Assembly (NCBI GenBank): GCA_964545875.1
Contig: CAZJHH010000001.1
Coordinates: 124,001-188,000 of the forward strand
Length of the DNA stretch: 64,000 bases
Direction of reading: 5' to 3'
DNA from: DAIPKP01 sp964545875
GTDB taxonomy: Bacteria > Synergistota > Synergistia > Synergistales > Aminiphilaceae
Every line of letters begins with the position of its first letter. The first letter of the stretch is position 1. The notes under the pieces were generated by a model. The model saw only the letters and a program-made list of their open reading frames with translations, ran no database searches and was not told the origin of the DNA. Position numbers and translations under genes: made by a program. Shown one piece after another: positions 9,245 to 18,181 of this stretch.

Positions 9245-12200
9245 ATGCTACAAGGAAAAAAGAAAAGAGCACCGTTTATGTTGCTGTTCCTGCTCGCTGC
9301 ATTGCTGCTGCCGACGGGCTTCCCGGAGGCGGAGGAGGGGGCGGGCCCGCCGGGAATGACGGATCCCTTCGTCCGCGCGCCGTTTCTTCTGATGGACGAA
9401 GAGGCGCTCCTGCTGACGCAGGAGAGTATGGGCATCTACAGCGATGTCTTCCTGCCGAACGTGGTGCAGCGCGAGGACGGCTCCCGCACCTGGTCCGAGA
9501 GGCTGGACGACGCAAAGACCACCTGGTCTGCAAGTCCGCCGCTTCGGGAGGGACGGATCGGCGACGCGGCCGTACTGCTGCGGAATAGCCGGAACGAGGC
9601 CTTCCTGGCGCAGGTCTGGAATGGTACGACCATCTCTCTGACGCCGGTGGACCAGAGCGGGTACAAGGCCGAGAGAACTCGAACGTATAAGGCCGGTTTT
9701 TCAAACTCCTTCCCTCTTGTCGCCGCTGCGGGGGATCTTAACGGGGACCGGGCTACGGAACTTGTCTTTGTCGGCGGCAACAGTAATAGACCGAGGTTTT
9801 ACGCAGCCTCCGTCGAAGGATTCGACAATCCCGTGGAAAGTGATTTTTGGAACGACTCCGGCTTCCCTAAAATACATGAGAAGTCCGGTCTCCGTATTGC
9901 CGCCGGCGACGCGGACGGGGATGGCAGGGACGAGATCGCCGTAATGTACGTATCGGAGGCGGGAAAGTACGTGGTGGCGCTCCTCAAGGCGGAGGCGAAC
10001 CTGCAGCTTCGTCTCCTCGGAACGCATACGCTCGACATAGCGCCGCACCGTGAAATATACTATCCCCCCGATCAGTTCGACATCGCCTTCGCCGATTGGG
10101 AGGGGGACGGAAGGGCGAAAATCTTCTGTGTCACAGGGTACGTGGGAGACGGGTACGGAAGGAACGTTCGCCTTTTGAGCGTCACCATCCAGGACGGCAG
10201 GGCCACCTTTACCACAGAATCCAGACACTCGCACGGGTTCATCGGGAACGAAGGGCCCATCCTGGCGGCTGCGGGGGATATCAGCGGGAACGGTAAGGAT
10301 GAGCTTCTTTTTACCAATCGATGGGGACAGAGCCCTTTTGAGCGTACGGAACTCGTGGCGGTGTATAGGAAAAATGACGGCTCCTCCGGGGTGGCTCAAG
10401 TCACGTGGGAAAACAGCAGAGGGCCCATCTATAGCCCCATCTCCCATCTGAAGACGGGACGCTTCATGGGCTCTCTCCACCCCTCAGCCCAGGGAAGGAA
10501 CAGATCCCACGCCCTTGTGGTGCTCCATAAGACGGAGGTCTTTGCCCCCGACGGCTATTTTGCCCATCTCCTCCGGCTCGAGGGTGAGACCTTGAAAGAA
10601 GTTTCCGCCCCGGTCCAACTCAGCAGGTTCTGGGTAGAGCCAGCTCATCTCCTTATAGGTGACCTCGACCACGACAGCATGGTGCTCGGGCTTCCCACGC
10701 ACATAACCCTGGAGAACCATGTCACCCCGCTTCTCTTTCTGAACGAGCCGCCGAAGCACATCGACGCAGACGACTCCGGAGCGGTGACGAACAGCACCCG
10801 CAGAGACGACCTGTACGTCCAGTACGCGCAAAGCGACTCCGAGTCCAGGGAGACCACCAACATCTTCGAGGCCGAGAGCACCCTCGGGGGTTCCGTGAGC
10901 GTGGAGCAAAAGGGAGGGATCGATCTCGGCCTTGTGAAAGCCGAGATGAAGCTCACCACCACCGTGGGGGGGGCCACGAAAGACCTGCGCTCGGAGATCG
11001 CCAGGAGCTACCAGTCGAGGTCCACGTCGCTCACCGGGGCCACCACGAGAGACGACGTGCTGCTCTATCTCTCCAACCGGGTGCATCTCTGGCGCTATCC
11101 CATCCTCGGCTGGATGAGCGAACCGGAACAGGGGGGGGCGAAAGTGCCCACCTACTATCAGCTCTCCATCCCGGAAGCGGAAGCGAGCATGAAATTTCTT
11201 CCCGGACTGAACGTGGACTGGTATCATCCCGCCCACATGAACGGCAATGTCCTCTCCTACCCTTCGAGAAGAGCCCAGATCGGCGACTTCGCCGAAGAGA
11301 GGCGCCTCTCGGACAGCGTGGAGTTCGGCGTGGGCGGCGGAACGGCCTTCACCAGAGGCATCACGTGGAAGGACGCCTTTACGAGGGAGAGTCTGAAGTC
11401 GGTGGAGGTCACAATGAACCTCGACGTGGAACTGCAGGCCAGCGGCAGCGCCCAGGTGGACATCTTCGAGGTGGGGGGCTCCACCACCGCCTCCTTCCAC
11501 ATGGACGAGCGGACGACCGAGACGAGCGTGGCGAAGACCTCCGTGGAGAAGGAAAAGGCCTTCACGGTGAATATCCCGGCGTTTTCCACGCCTTTGGGCT
11601 ATCAGATCACGCCGCTGATGTACCGAACAAGCGGGGGCGTCCTCAAAACATCCCACGTGGTGGATGTGCTCAGCAACCGATCTCTGTGGGCGACCCGCTA
11701 CGCCACCCCGGACCCGGCCCTCAACCTTCCGCGCCTCTGGCGGTACGTGGAGGGGAGTGACTGGAAATGGGCCGCGGAAGATCCCCTCAACCCGGACGCG
11801 CGGAAGATACGGGGGATCTTCTTCCGGAACTCGGGCGGCGTGGATCTGGGCAAGAATCTCCCGCTGGGAGAAACAACGACCATCGCCCTGCGCGTCCATA
11901 ACTTCAGCCTGGTGGAGTGTCCCGAGGTGGACGTCCTTTTCGAGGCCCTTCCCTACGGCGGCGGCTCGGCGGTGGTTATCGGAACCGCGCGGACGCCCCG
12001 GATCGACCCGTGGGGCGCTTCGGAAGCGGCAAACTGGAAGTGGGCCACAGTTGCGTGGAACACTGCGGGGATGGCGGAGGGGAACTACAAGATACGCATT
12101 ACTGCGAATCCGGACGGCCGAGTCCCTGAGCTTGCGGGACGCGCCCTGAACGAGCCATTCGATAACAATCAGGGATGGTACGACGTTTTCGTGGCCAGGC

Positions 12201-12706
12201 CACAGAGTGCCTTCGCCGAGCAGCTTACCCCTGAGGGGGTCTCCCTGATGGAGAGAAACACGAACCTCATGGCTCTTACCCTCGAATTGGAGAACACTCC
12301 CGCAGACGAGCATGCCTTCGCACTCGGGGAAACTATCCTGATTTGTGGAAGGGTGCACAACGAAGGGAATCTCCCGGTGGGAAACATCTCGCTTTTCTTC
12401 TACGATGGCAACCCCGACAGAGGAGGGAAGCCCTTCGCTAACAGAATCATCTCCGGAATCGTACCGGGGGGAGAGTACTCCCTGGTGCTGACCCACGCCT
12501 TTGAAACGCCGGGATCCCGCAGCGTTTTCATGAGGGTGGTTCCCAAGGTAGGCGATCCTCCCGACGACAACACCGTGAGCGTTGCTGTCCCCGTACATGG
12601 TGGCGACACAGGGAACGGGGGATGTTCTGTCGGAAATGCGGGTGCCTGGAGCACGCTGCTCTTGGCGGGTTTTGCACCGCTGTGGTTTCGGATCAAAAAG
12701 CGGTAG
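9245..12706 (+). CDS. Large secreted FG-GAP/CARDB protein with Synerg-CTERM sorting signal
   Basis: The ATG at 9245 has AAGGAGG eight bases upstream (the frame is open from 9167) and gives 1153 residues. A signal peptide (KKKRAPF then a Leu-rich core) is followed by at least four FG-GAP/VCBS calcium-binding loops near residues 164, 222, 284 and 345 (for example GDADGDGRDE), a central region of about 450 residues with long Thr/Ser-rich beta-like stretches that I cannot assign, and two CARDB-like domains (about 870-1110). The C-terminus reads GGCSVG, hydrophobic helix, RIKKR, which fits the Synergistota-specific C-terminal sorting signal. It is probably surface-displayed. Codon choice looks richer in GAC, CTC and AAG than in its neighbours. 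Confidence 0.85.
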   Translation: MLQGKKKRAPFMLLFLLAALLLPTGFPEAEEGAGPPGMTDPFVRAPFLLMDEEALLLTQESMGIYSDVFLPNVVQREDGSRTWSERLDDAKTTWSASPPLREGRIGDAAVLLRNSRNEAFLAQVWNGTTISLTPVDQSGYKAERTRTYKAGFSNSFPLVAAAGDLNGDRATELVFVGGNSNRPRFYAASVEGFDNPVESDFWNDSGFPKIHEKSGLRIAAGDADGDGRDEIAVMYVSEAGKYVVALLKAEANLQLRLLGTHTLDIAPHREIYYPPDQFDIAFADWEGDGRAKIFCVTGYVGDGYGRNVRLLSVTIQDGRATFTTESRHSHGFIGNEGPILAAAGDISGNGKDELLFTNRWGQSPFERTELVAVYRKNDGSSGVAQVTWENSRGPIYSPISHLKTGRFMGSLHPSAQGRNRSHALVVLHKTEVFAPDGYFAHLLRLEGETLKEVSAPVQLSRFWVEPAHLLIGDLDHDSMVLGLPTHITLENHVTPLLFLNEPPKHIDADDSGAVTNSTRRDDLYVQYAQSDSESRETTNIFEAESTLGGSVSVEQKGGIDLGLVKAEMKLTTTVGGATKDLRSEIARSYQSRSTSLTGATTRDDVLLYLSNRVHLWRYPILGWMSEPEQGGAKVPTYYQLSIPEAEASMKFLPGLNVDWYHPAHMNGNVLSYPSRRAQIGDFAEERRLSDSVEFGVGGGTAFTRGITWKDAFTRESLKSVEVTMNLDVELQASGSAQVDIFEVGGSTTASFHMDERTTETSVAKTSVEKEKAFTVNIPAFSTPLGYQITPLMYRTSGGVLKTSHVVDVLSNRSLWATRYATPDPALNLPRLWRYVEGSDWKWAAEDPLNPDARKIRGIFFRNSGGVDLGKNLPLGETTTIALRVHNFSLVECPEVDVLFEALPYGGGSAVVIGTARTPRIDPWGASEAANWKWATVAWNTAGMAEGNYKIRITANPDGRVPELAGRALNEPFDNNQGWYDVFVARPQSAFAEQLTPEGVSLMERNTNLMALTLELENTPADEHAFALGETILICGRVHNEGNLPVGNISLFFYDGNPDRGGKPFANRIISGIVPGGEYSLVLTHAFETPGSRSVFMRVVPKVGDPPDDNTVSVAVPVHGGDTGNGGCSVGNAGAWSTLLLAGFAPLWFRIKKR

Positions 12707-12731
12707 GGTAATATAGCGGTAGAGTAATATA
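12700..12731 (+). repeat. Tandem 16-bp duplication spanning a stop codon
   Basis: GCGGTAGGGTAATATA (12700-12715) is followed immediately by GCGGTAGAGTAATATA (12716-12731), one base different. The first copy contains the TAG stop of the Synerg-CTERM gene, so the second copy duplicates the end of the gene into the 3' flank. Confidence 0.8.
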
Positions 12732-13055
12732 GACCCCTCGGAACAACCACGTACCTCCTCGGCAAACGGAACGGGGAGAGGACTGTGACAGCCGGAGATT
12801 TCCTGCTATGGCACACCGTGCGCCGTCCGTGCTTACAGTTTCGGGCACGGACGGCGCATGTCCTTGAAGGGCTCCGAAAGGATTCGTTTTTCCGTGTTTT
12901 TGTGCCAGAGCTTTTCCCCGGATGGAGAGATTCCGGAAAAATCGGGAACTCTCTGTTCTTTTTGCCTTGCCAGGCTGTACGGTGTGATGCGCCAGGAGAT
13001 CTTTTCTGGAAAAATTGTTGGTCAAGCGGATTTTCCGTCGGAAAGGAGGAGAGCC
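12732..13055 (+). other. Intergenic region with a 13-bp perfect hairpin
   Basis: Between the Synerg-CTERM gene and the next LuxR-type gene there is no convincing coding sequence. The region carries a perfect 13-bp inverted repeat, GCGCCGTCCGTGC at 12820-12832 against 12845-12857, with a 12-base loop. No T-run follows, so it is not a standard intrinsic terminator; it may be a Rho-assisted 3' end or mRNA-stabilising structure. The reading frame of the next gene is open upstream to 12858, but no good start site lies in it. Confidence 0.6.
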
Positions 13056-14447
13056 ATGCGGTGGATGCGGCCTTTCGGGGCGGCCTTGGCCATGGGATTT
13101 CTCTTTGCCTGGATGGAATCCCTCTTTCTCGACTACGGCCTTCTCAGGCGCCTTGCCACCCAAGGCTACGAGGGAGACGGGGCCATGCTTTTCCTCGGTT
13201 TTCACGCCTTCGCGTATCTTGGGGCGGGGCTTCTCTCTCTCGGAGGATTTCCAAAAAAGGGATTCCGAGGGCTTCCTTTTCTGGGGGTATTGTGTATGCT
13301 ATCCCTCCCCCTTTCCATGTGGAGCCCCGTTGCGGAATCCTCCCTGGCGGTGCCTCTCGCAGGCGTGATACTCGCCGCAGTGGGATCCGCCCTTCTTTTC
13401 GGGCAGTGGGGAACGTTTCTGAGCACCTTCGCTCCCGGTGACGTGGCCCTCGTTTTCGGCCTTTCTCCTTTTGCGGCGCTCTTCTTGATGCGTTTTGGGG
13501 CAGCATTGGATCCCCGCCTTCTCATATTGGGAGCTCCTCTCTTCGGGGGAGCCCTTTTTCTTGTCATGCATGGAGAGCTGGGGGAGGAGGAAGAACAGCT
13601 TACTCCCCTTCCGAACTTTCCTCTCTGGCGGCTGTCGCTTTTTTTGTTTTGCTTCTACGCCGCCCAGGGGTTTCTTTTGAGCCTTATGCCGGTTCTTTTC
13701 ACCCCTTCAGTTCCCCGAACGGGGCAGGCTGCGGCATGGATCCACCCCTGTGCCGCTCTGGCCGGGGCTCTCGCCTTCCGCCACTGGCCCCGGGTGAATC
13801 TGGGCAATTTCTATCGGGGGGCATTTCCCTTCATCGCAGGAGCGCTCTTTCTACTCTTTTTTTCCCCGTTTACGAACATCTCCCGCCTTTTTCTCGAAGG
13901 TGGCCTGACTCTCCTGGATCTTTACGCCTGGCTCCTGTTGATCTATCACGCTTCCCGCAGGGGGCATCGGAGAGGAGCGGTGGTGAATTGGGGATTGTTT
14001 CTCATGATTGCCGCCGGCATGGGGGGGCATATCCACCTTCTTTTCGGTGAAAAATCCCCTCTTCTTTCCGGAGAACCCTATCTGGTCTCCGTCGCTCTTA
14101 TGGGGATCCTTCTTCTCCTCATGGTGCTGGCCCTGTGGGACGTGAGAGAGGTTCCCCTTCGATGGAGCGGGAAAGAGCTTCCCGTCGCCGAACCCGAGGA
14201 TAGGGAGCCCGCGAAAGAAACTCCTCCGGATAAGGAAGAAGAGATGCGCCGGCGTCTCAAACTTATGGAATTTGGCCTCACCCGTCAGGAGACGGAGATC
14301 GCCCTTCTTCTCCTCAAGGGACTCAAGGACATGAACATCTGCTCCCTTCTCTACATCTCTCAAAACACTCTCAAGTATCATCTGCGTAACATCTACCGTA
14401 AAACCGGATCGGGCAACCGGCGGGAATTGAAAAGTTCCTTCGAGTAA
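13056..14447 (+). CDS. Second membrane-embedded LuxR-type regulator
   Basis: The ATG at 13056 follows GGAAAGGAGGAGAGCC and gives 463 residues. About 380 residues of multiple hydrophobic helices precede a soluble acidic linker (about 370-395) and a LuxR-type helix-turn-helix at about 400-460 with LTRQETEIALLLLKG and ISQNTLKYHLRNIYRK. It shares the design of the protein at 178-1563. Single-gene unit: a strong terminator follows at once. The sensed ligand is unknown; by analogy with 12-TM LuxR proteins it should control neighbouring genes, possibly the flanking secreted-protein genes. Confidence 0.82.
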   Translation: MRWMRPFGAALAMGFLFAWMESLFLDYGLLRRLATQGYEGDGAMLFLGFHAFAYLGAGLLSLGGFPKKGFRGLPFLGVLCMLSLPLSMWSPVAESSLAVPLAGVILAAVGSALLFGQWGTFLSTFAPGDVALVFGLSPFAALFLMRFGAALDPRLLILGAPLFGGALFLVMHGELGEEEEQLTPLPNFPLWRLSLFLFCFYAAQGFLLSLMPVLFTPSVPRTGQAAAWIHPCAALAGALAFRHWPRVNLGNFYRGAFPFIAGALFLLFFSPFTNISRLFLEGGLTLLDLYAWLLLIYHASRRGHRRGAVVNWGLFLMIAAGMGGHIHLLFGEKSPLLSGEPYLVSVALMGILLLLMVLALWDVREVPLRWSGKELPVAEPEDREPAKETPPDKEEEMRRRLKLMEFGLTRQETEIALLLLKGLKDMNICSLLYISQNTLKYHLRNIYRKTGSGNRRELKSSFE

Positions 14448-14453
14448 CCTCCA

Positions 14454-14514
14454 GGGTGAGATCTCTCACCCCAAGGGTTTGGGAAGAGGGGTGGGAAAAC
14501 CCACCCCTCTTTTT
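14454..14514 (+). terminator. Tandem hairpin and strong intrinsic terminator
   Basis: A 7-bp hairpin (GGGTGAG, loop ATCT, CTCACCC; 14454-14471) is followed by a perfect 11-bp stem (14485-14495 with 14500-14510, loop AAAA) running into TTTTT. This ends transcription of the LuxR-type gene. Confidence 0.88.
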
Positions 14515-14869
14515 AGTACCTGGGTAGGGGACGTGCGTCCTTTTTCTGTGTATATTGAGGATGTTGTTTCAGGGGGAATATTTTCTGGAAGGCGAGGTGA
14601 AAACCCGAAGAATCTCCTGGAAATGTAACAGCCTTTGTGGATGGAGAGAAGGAAAACGCCGCACGACCTACTTTTGTCTCAAGCAGTCCGGGGTTTAGAC
14701 GGAGAGAAGGAGAGGATGCCCTCCTTCACGAGAGAAACGAGAAACTCCGGCCCCTTCGGAAGCCTTCATATCTCTTCGACCTTCATATGCAGAACCCTTC
14801 TCATGGTCTGTGCCGCCCTTCGGCAGCACGCGAGATCTTCAAGAAACGCTTTCAAGGAGGTATACGGTC
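14515..14869 (+). other. Intergenic leader of the leucine-rich protein gene
   Basis: About 355 bases without a convincing gene lie upstream of the leucine-rich protein. Short overlapping frames (for example 14635-14880) lack ribosome binding sites and family features. The segment 14570-14640 contains GGTGAAAACCC and other runs loosely recalling a cobalamin riboswitch, but the conserved core could not be aligned. No promoter could be called with confidence. Confidence 0.4.
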
Positions 14870-16087
14870 ATGACGGGTAACAAAAGAATCCTTGTGATGG
14901 TTTTGCTGGTCCTTTTCTGTCTTTTCGCCTTTTCCCTCTCCGCCTTTGGGGCGGATCCCAAATATTCCAAGAGTTCCACCTTCGGTCCGAAAATCACCGA
15001 CGGTGTTACCGAGGAATTCCTCGGCATGGTTCGGGAGGATCCGGACATTGCCAAGGGCAAGCCTCTTCGCCTGGGAGGAGTTATTACCGAGGAGGATCTG
15101 GGAAAGCTCGCTTCCCTGGCGGACGTTCTTACGGGGCTTGAAATTTCCGGGGTCAAGGAGCTGACGGATCTTTCGCCCCTGGCCTCCCTTTCCGGACTCT
15201 CCTTCCTGAAGTTGGAAAACCTTAAAGGAATAACCACCCTGGCTCCCCTGGGAGCTCTTACCGCCATGAAGAAGCTTGAAATAAAGCAGGTGGAGTACCC
15301 GGATCTGGAGTTCCTGGCCCCCATGACTCAGCTCGAGGAGCTGTCCTTTTTCATGCAGCCCAAGGCGGTGGAAGATCTCTCTCCCCTCGGTGGCAAGACC
15401 GCTCTCAAGATTCTTCGGCTCTACGGAACCTCGGCGACGGACATTTCGGTGCTGGCTGAACTGACAGCGCTGGAAGAGCTCAGTCTCTACATGGTCAAGA
15501 CCGGAGACCTTTCCCCCCTTGAGGGGCTGACGAAGCTTAAAACCCTCAGCCTGTACGCAGTGGCCGCCACAGATATGAGTCCCGTGGGAAACCTCACGGA
15601 GCTGAAGGATCTCTGGATTTACGCCACCAAGTTCGAGGATTACTCTCCTCTGGAGAAACTCACCAAGATGGAATCTCTCCGGGCGGGGATCTCCAAACTG
15701 GACAGTCTGGAGTACGTGGTGCATATGCCGAACCTCAAGGTGCTGAAACTGCTTCGGGAGGATATTACCGACGTCTCTCCCCTGGCCCAGTGCCCCAAGC
15801 TTCAGGAGATCGTTCTCGAAGGCATCACGGGCCCCGTGGACCTCGCTTCTTTCGCGGGTCTGGAGAAACTGGAAATTCTCAATCTCGACAGCACCACCGT
15901 GAAAAACCCCGAGGCCATCACCGCCCTGCCGAAGCTCCGCACCCTGAACCTTCAGAAAACCCAGGGTGTGCCGGACTTTTCCATGTTCAAGGATCTTCCC
16001 AAGCTTCAGTATATCTATGCCAGGGTGGATCAGTTCCCTCAGGAACAGATCGAGCCTTACGGCAAAAAGGCGGTTATTCAGAAATAG
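14870..16087 (+). CDS. Secreted leucine-rich-repeat protein (internalin-like)
   Basis: The ATG at 14870 follows AAGGAGGTATACGGTC and yields 405 residues. A clear signal peptide (KKR-less but Lys-Arg start, VMVLLVLFCLFAFSLSAFGA) is followed by roughly a dozen 22-residue leucine-rich repeats of the pattern L-x-x-L-x-L-(x)6-D-(I/L/M)-SPL, filling almost the entire protein. This repeat type forms a curved ligand-binding solenoid. There is no membrane anchor or sorting signal at the C-terminus, so it is likely periplasmic. It stands between two LuxR-type regulator genes. Confidence 0.85.
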   Translation: MTGNKRILVMVLLVLFCLFAFSLSAFGADPKYSKSSTFGPKITDGVTEEFLGMVREDPDIAKGKPLRLGGVITEEDLGKLASLADVLTGLEISGVKELTDLSPLASLSGLSFLKLENLKGITTLAPLGALTAMKKLEIKQVEYPDLEFLAPMTQLEELSFFMQPKAVEDLSPLGGKTALKILRLYGTSATDISVLAELTALEELSLYMVKTGDLSPLEGLTKLKTLSLYAVAATDMSPVGNLTELKDLWIYATKFEDYSPLEKLTKMESLRAGISKLDSLEYVVHMPNLKVLKLLREDITDVSPLAQCPKLQEIVLEGITGPVDLASFAGLEKLEILNLDSTTVKNPEAITALPKLRTLNLQKTQGVPDFSMFKDLPKLQYIYARVDQFPQEQIEPYGKKAVIQK

Positions 16088-16101
16088 CTCGGCAAAACCA
16101 C

Positions 16102-16132
16102 AGAGTCGCCACGGCAAAACCGTGGCGACTCT
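16102..16132 (+). terminator. 13-bp perfect hairpin without U-tract
   Basis: AGAGTCGCCACGG (16102-16114) pairs perfectly with 16120-16132 across the loop CAAAA, 14 bp after the leucine-rich gene. No T-run follows, so it could be a Rho-assisted terminator or mRNA 3'-end stabiliser. Similar T-less hairpins occur at 12820-12857 and 52584-52621. Confidence 0.6.
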
Positions 16133-16157
16133 CGCTATACGGGGGGGCTTGATCGAG

Positions 16158-16445
16158 ATGCGAGATGCTCCCGAAGAATCCAGACCCAGGAGAGGAGCCT
16201 CCAAGCGTTCCGGGAAGAAAGGCATTTCCCGGGAAGAGATGCGGATACGCCTGCGGCTTGAGCCTTTCGGGCTCACGAAAAAGGAGACGGAAATCGTTCT
16301 CCTCATGCTGGAAGGCGCATCCCGGGAGGCGCTCTTGACGTCCTGTTCGATTACCAACAATACCCTCAAGTCTCACATACGCCAGATCTACCGCAAGCTC
16401 CGCATCTCCCGACGGGAGGAACTGGCGGAGCGGGTAAGGCTATAG
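16158..16445 (+). CDS. Stand-alone LuxR-type DNA-binding protein
   Basis: A 95-residue protein starting at the ATG at 16158 (a GGGGGGG run lies about ten bases upstream; an alternative in-frame ATG is near 16239). A basic, Arg/Ser-rich N-terminus of about 30 residues precedes a LuxR/GerE domain with LTKKETEIVLLMLEG and ITNNTLKSHIRQIYRKL. It closely resembles the C-terminal domains of the two membrane LuxR proteins in this window but has no sensor part. It may be a truncated paralogue or a small autonomous regulator of the secreted-protein genes on either side. Confidence 0.75.
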   Translation: MRDAPEESRPRRGASKRSGKKGISREEMRIRLRLEPFGLTKKETEIVLLMLEGASREALLTSCSITNNTLKSHIRQIYRKLRISRREELAERVRL

Positions 16446-16475
16446 CGGCGTATCCTCAAGAAAGAAGGTGACGTG

Positions 16476-18095
16476 ATGAACGTAAAGAGATGGAGCCTGT
16501 TTGCAGCATGTGTCATGGTGTTTTTTGGAGCGGTTTCTCTGGAGGCTGGAACCTTCAATGCTCTTCCTCCGCGGTCGGATACCGCCATATGCGGCGTGGT
16601 GCATCTGGAAAAGGCCGGGGAGATGTGCCGGCGAATCGGGAATTCCCTGCTTGTGGAGAAGATTGCCGAGCTTTCGGGAAATCCCGCCCTGGGCTGGCTG
16701 CAAAGCGCTCCGGTGGAATCCCTTTCCCTCTCCCTGGGTTACGACGAAAGAGGTTTCGCCCTTCAGGGAGCTCTCTCCTTCGGGGAGGGGAAAAAAGAGA
16801 TGCTGGAGAAGCTTGCCCGGGGAGAAGGCGAGGAGGGGGATCTGGATTCTCTGCTGGATTTTCCTCTTTCCCCGGATTATTTTCTCGTCCCCTTCGACGA
16901 GAGCACCTATGGAGTGATTCATCAGGGAATGGCCCTGGTGCTTCTGTCGGTGGAAAAGGATATGCTTCTGGTGGGCTTCTCTCCGGAAGATCTGGCGGCG
17001 TCGAGGGAGGCTCTCGAAGATCCGTCGAAACGCATGGAGATTGCGCGGTTCCTTCCCCAGGAGAATTTTTTCCGCTTTTACGATGACGGCTCCCTTGCGG
17101 AGGCCCTTCGACAGCAATCCGGGGGCATTCTCGGGGAACCCGCAGGGGCATTGACTGCGGAGCTGGGGCTTGCCTGTTCCGAAGCGGGATGGGAGCTTGC
17201 CATGCGGAACAATCTTCCCGAGGTATATCCTCTTCCGGAGGGGGTGGCGAGGCGTTCTCCCATGGCTCCCCGGGAAAAGATTCTTCTCGGAGGGGGCAAT
17301 CCCTGGCTTGTGGCCATGAGCACCGTTCCTCTGGATCTGGAGCATCTCCAGGCCCTTCGAAAGGCTGCGGAGGAGGGACAGGAAGATGCCATACAGGCCA
17401 CGGCCATTCTCGACGAGCTTGCCGCCATGGGGGTGGACGATGCAACTCTGGTGGGAGCGTTGAAGACCCTGGGTCTTGTGATGGGAGGCGAAAGCCGGGC
17501 CTTTGAGAGTCCTGTTCCCGGAGGGTATCTGTACATATCCGGAGAGGAAGAGGCTTTGGAAAAACTTGCCCCCCTGATGCAGGGAATCGTCACGGAAAGC
17601 GGCCTTCCCTTCGAATTTCTGGAGACGCCTCCGTGGGATCTTCTCTTTTCCCTTGCGGACCCCTGTGATGTGGTGGTGGGCCTCCGTAAAGGGCTCTTCC
17701 TCCTGGGTTCTCTTTCCGTGGCGTCTCTTTCGGGAGCTCCCGAAAGCACGCCTCCTCTGGAAGCTCTTCTGGCAAGGGATGATCTTTTCGGATTTCTTCA
17801 CGTGGATGGAAACCGGATCAGAAAGGATCTTATATCTCTTCTCGATCCCGAAGGGCCCTGGGTGCCTCTCATTCAGGAAAGCGGCCTGGCGGAGGGCGTG
17901 CCTATGCTCATCCAGGGAATTCAGGCCTTCGGGGAGTTGAACCACCTGGAGCTTGCCGTGGCGGGGTTTGATCGTTTGGATCTGGTTCTTGCCACCGAGG
18001 AGCCCGATCCTGAAGAAATGGCCTTCCGGAACGAGCTGACCGCCCGATGGATGGAGCTGGCGGTTCCGCCTTCCCAGGAGGGCGAAGCTCCCTGA
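16476..18095 (+). CDS. Secreted protein of unknown function
   Basis: I chose the ATG at 16476 (a GTG at 16473 is equally close to the AAGAAGGTG site), giving 539 residues. A signal peptide (VKRWSLFAACVMVFFGAVSLEAG) precedes a long soluble region rich in Leu, Glu and Gly with no cysteines in obvious motifs. I recognise no family. It is followed by a membrane gene and another secreted-protein gene on the same strand, and it begins 30 bp after the small LuxR-type gene, so it may be in that transcription unit. Confidence 0.7.
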   Translation: MNVKRWSLFAACVMVFFGAVSLEAGTFNALPPRSDTAICGVVHLEKAGEMCRRIGNSLLVEKIAELSGNPALGWLQSAPVESLSLSLGYDERGFALQGALSFGEGKKEMLEKLARGEGEEGDLDSLLDFPLSPDYFLVPFDESTYGVIHQGMALVLLSVEKDMLLVGFSPEDLAASREALEDPSKRMEIARFLPQENFFRFYDDGSLAEALRQQSGGILGEPAGALTAELGLACSEAGWELAMRNNLPEVYPLPEGVARRSPMAPREKILLGGGNPWLVAMSTVPLDLEHLQALRKAAEEGQEDAIQATAILDELAAMGVDDATLVGALKTLGLVMGGESRAFESPVPGGYLYISGEEEALEKLAPLMQGIVTESGLPFEFLETPPWDLLFSLADPCDVVVGLRKGLFLLGSLSVASLSGAPESTPPLEALLARDDLFGFLHVDGNRIRKDLISLLDPEGPWVPLIQESGLAEGVPMLIQGIQAFGELNHLELAVAGFDRLDLVLATEEPDPEEMAFRNELTARWMELAVPPSQEGEAP

Positions 18096-18181
18096 TGCGG
18101 AGAGAAACGAAAATTCTCGATTGCTCCGGTAGAACCGGAAGGCGGTAACGGAAGGTACCGGGAACGAAAAGGACTTTAGAG

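Noticed and set aside
10484..12598. Long minus-strand open frame (about 700 codons) opposite the Synerg-CTERM gene
   Set aside because: Lies wholly within a gene with clear signal peptide, FG-GAP and CARDB features; antisense product is His/Gly/Arg-rich with no family features.
14560..14645. Possible cobalamin riboswitch before the leucine-rich protein
   Set aside because: GGTGAAAACCC is present, but the GGGAA, GCCACTG-type core and B12 box could not be aligned, and the downstream gene has no link to corrinoids.
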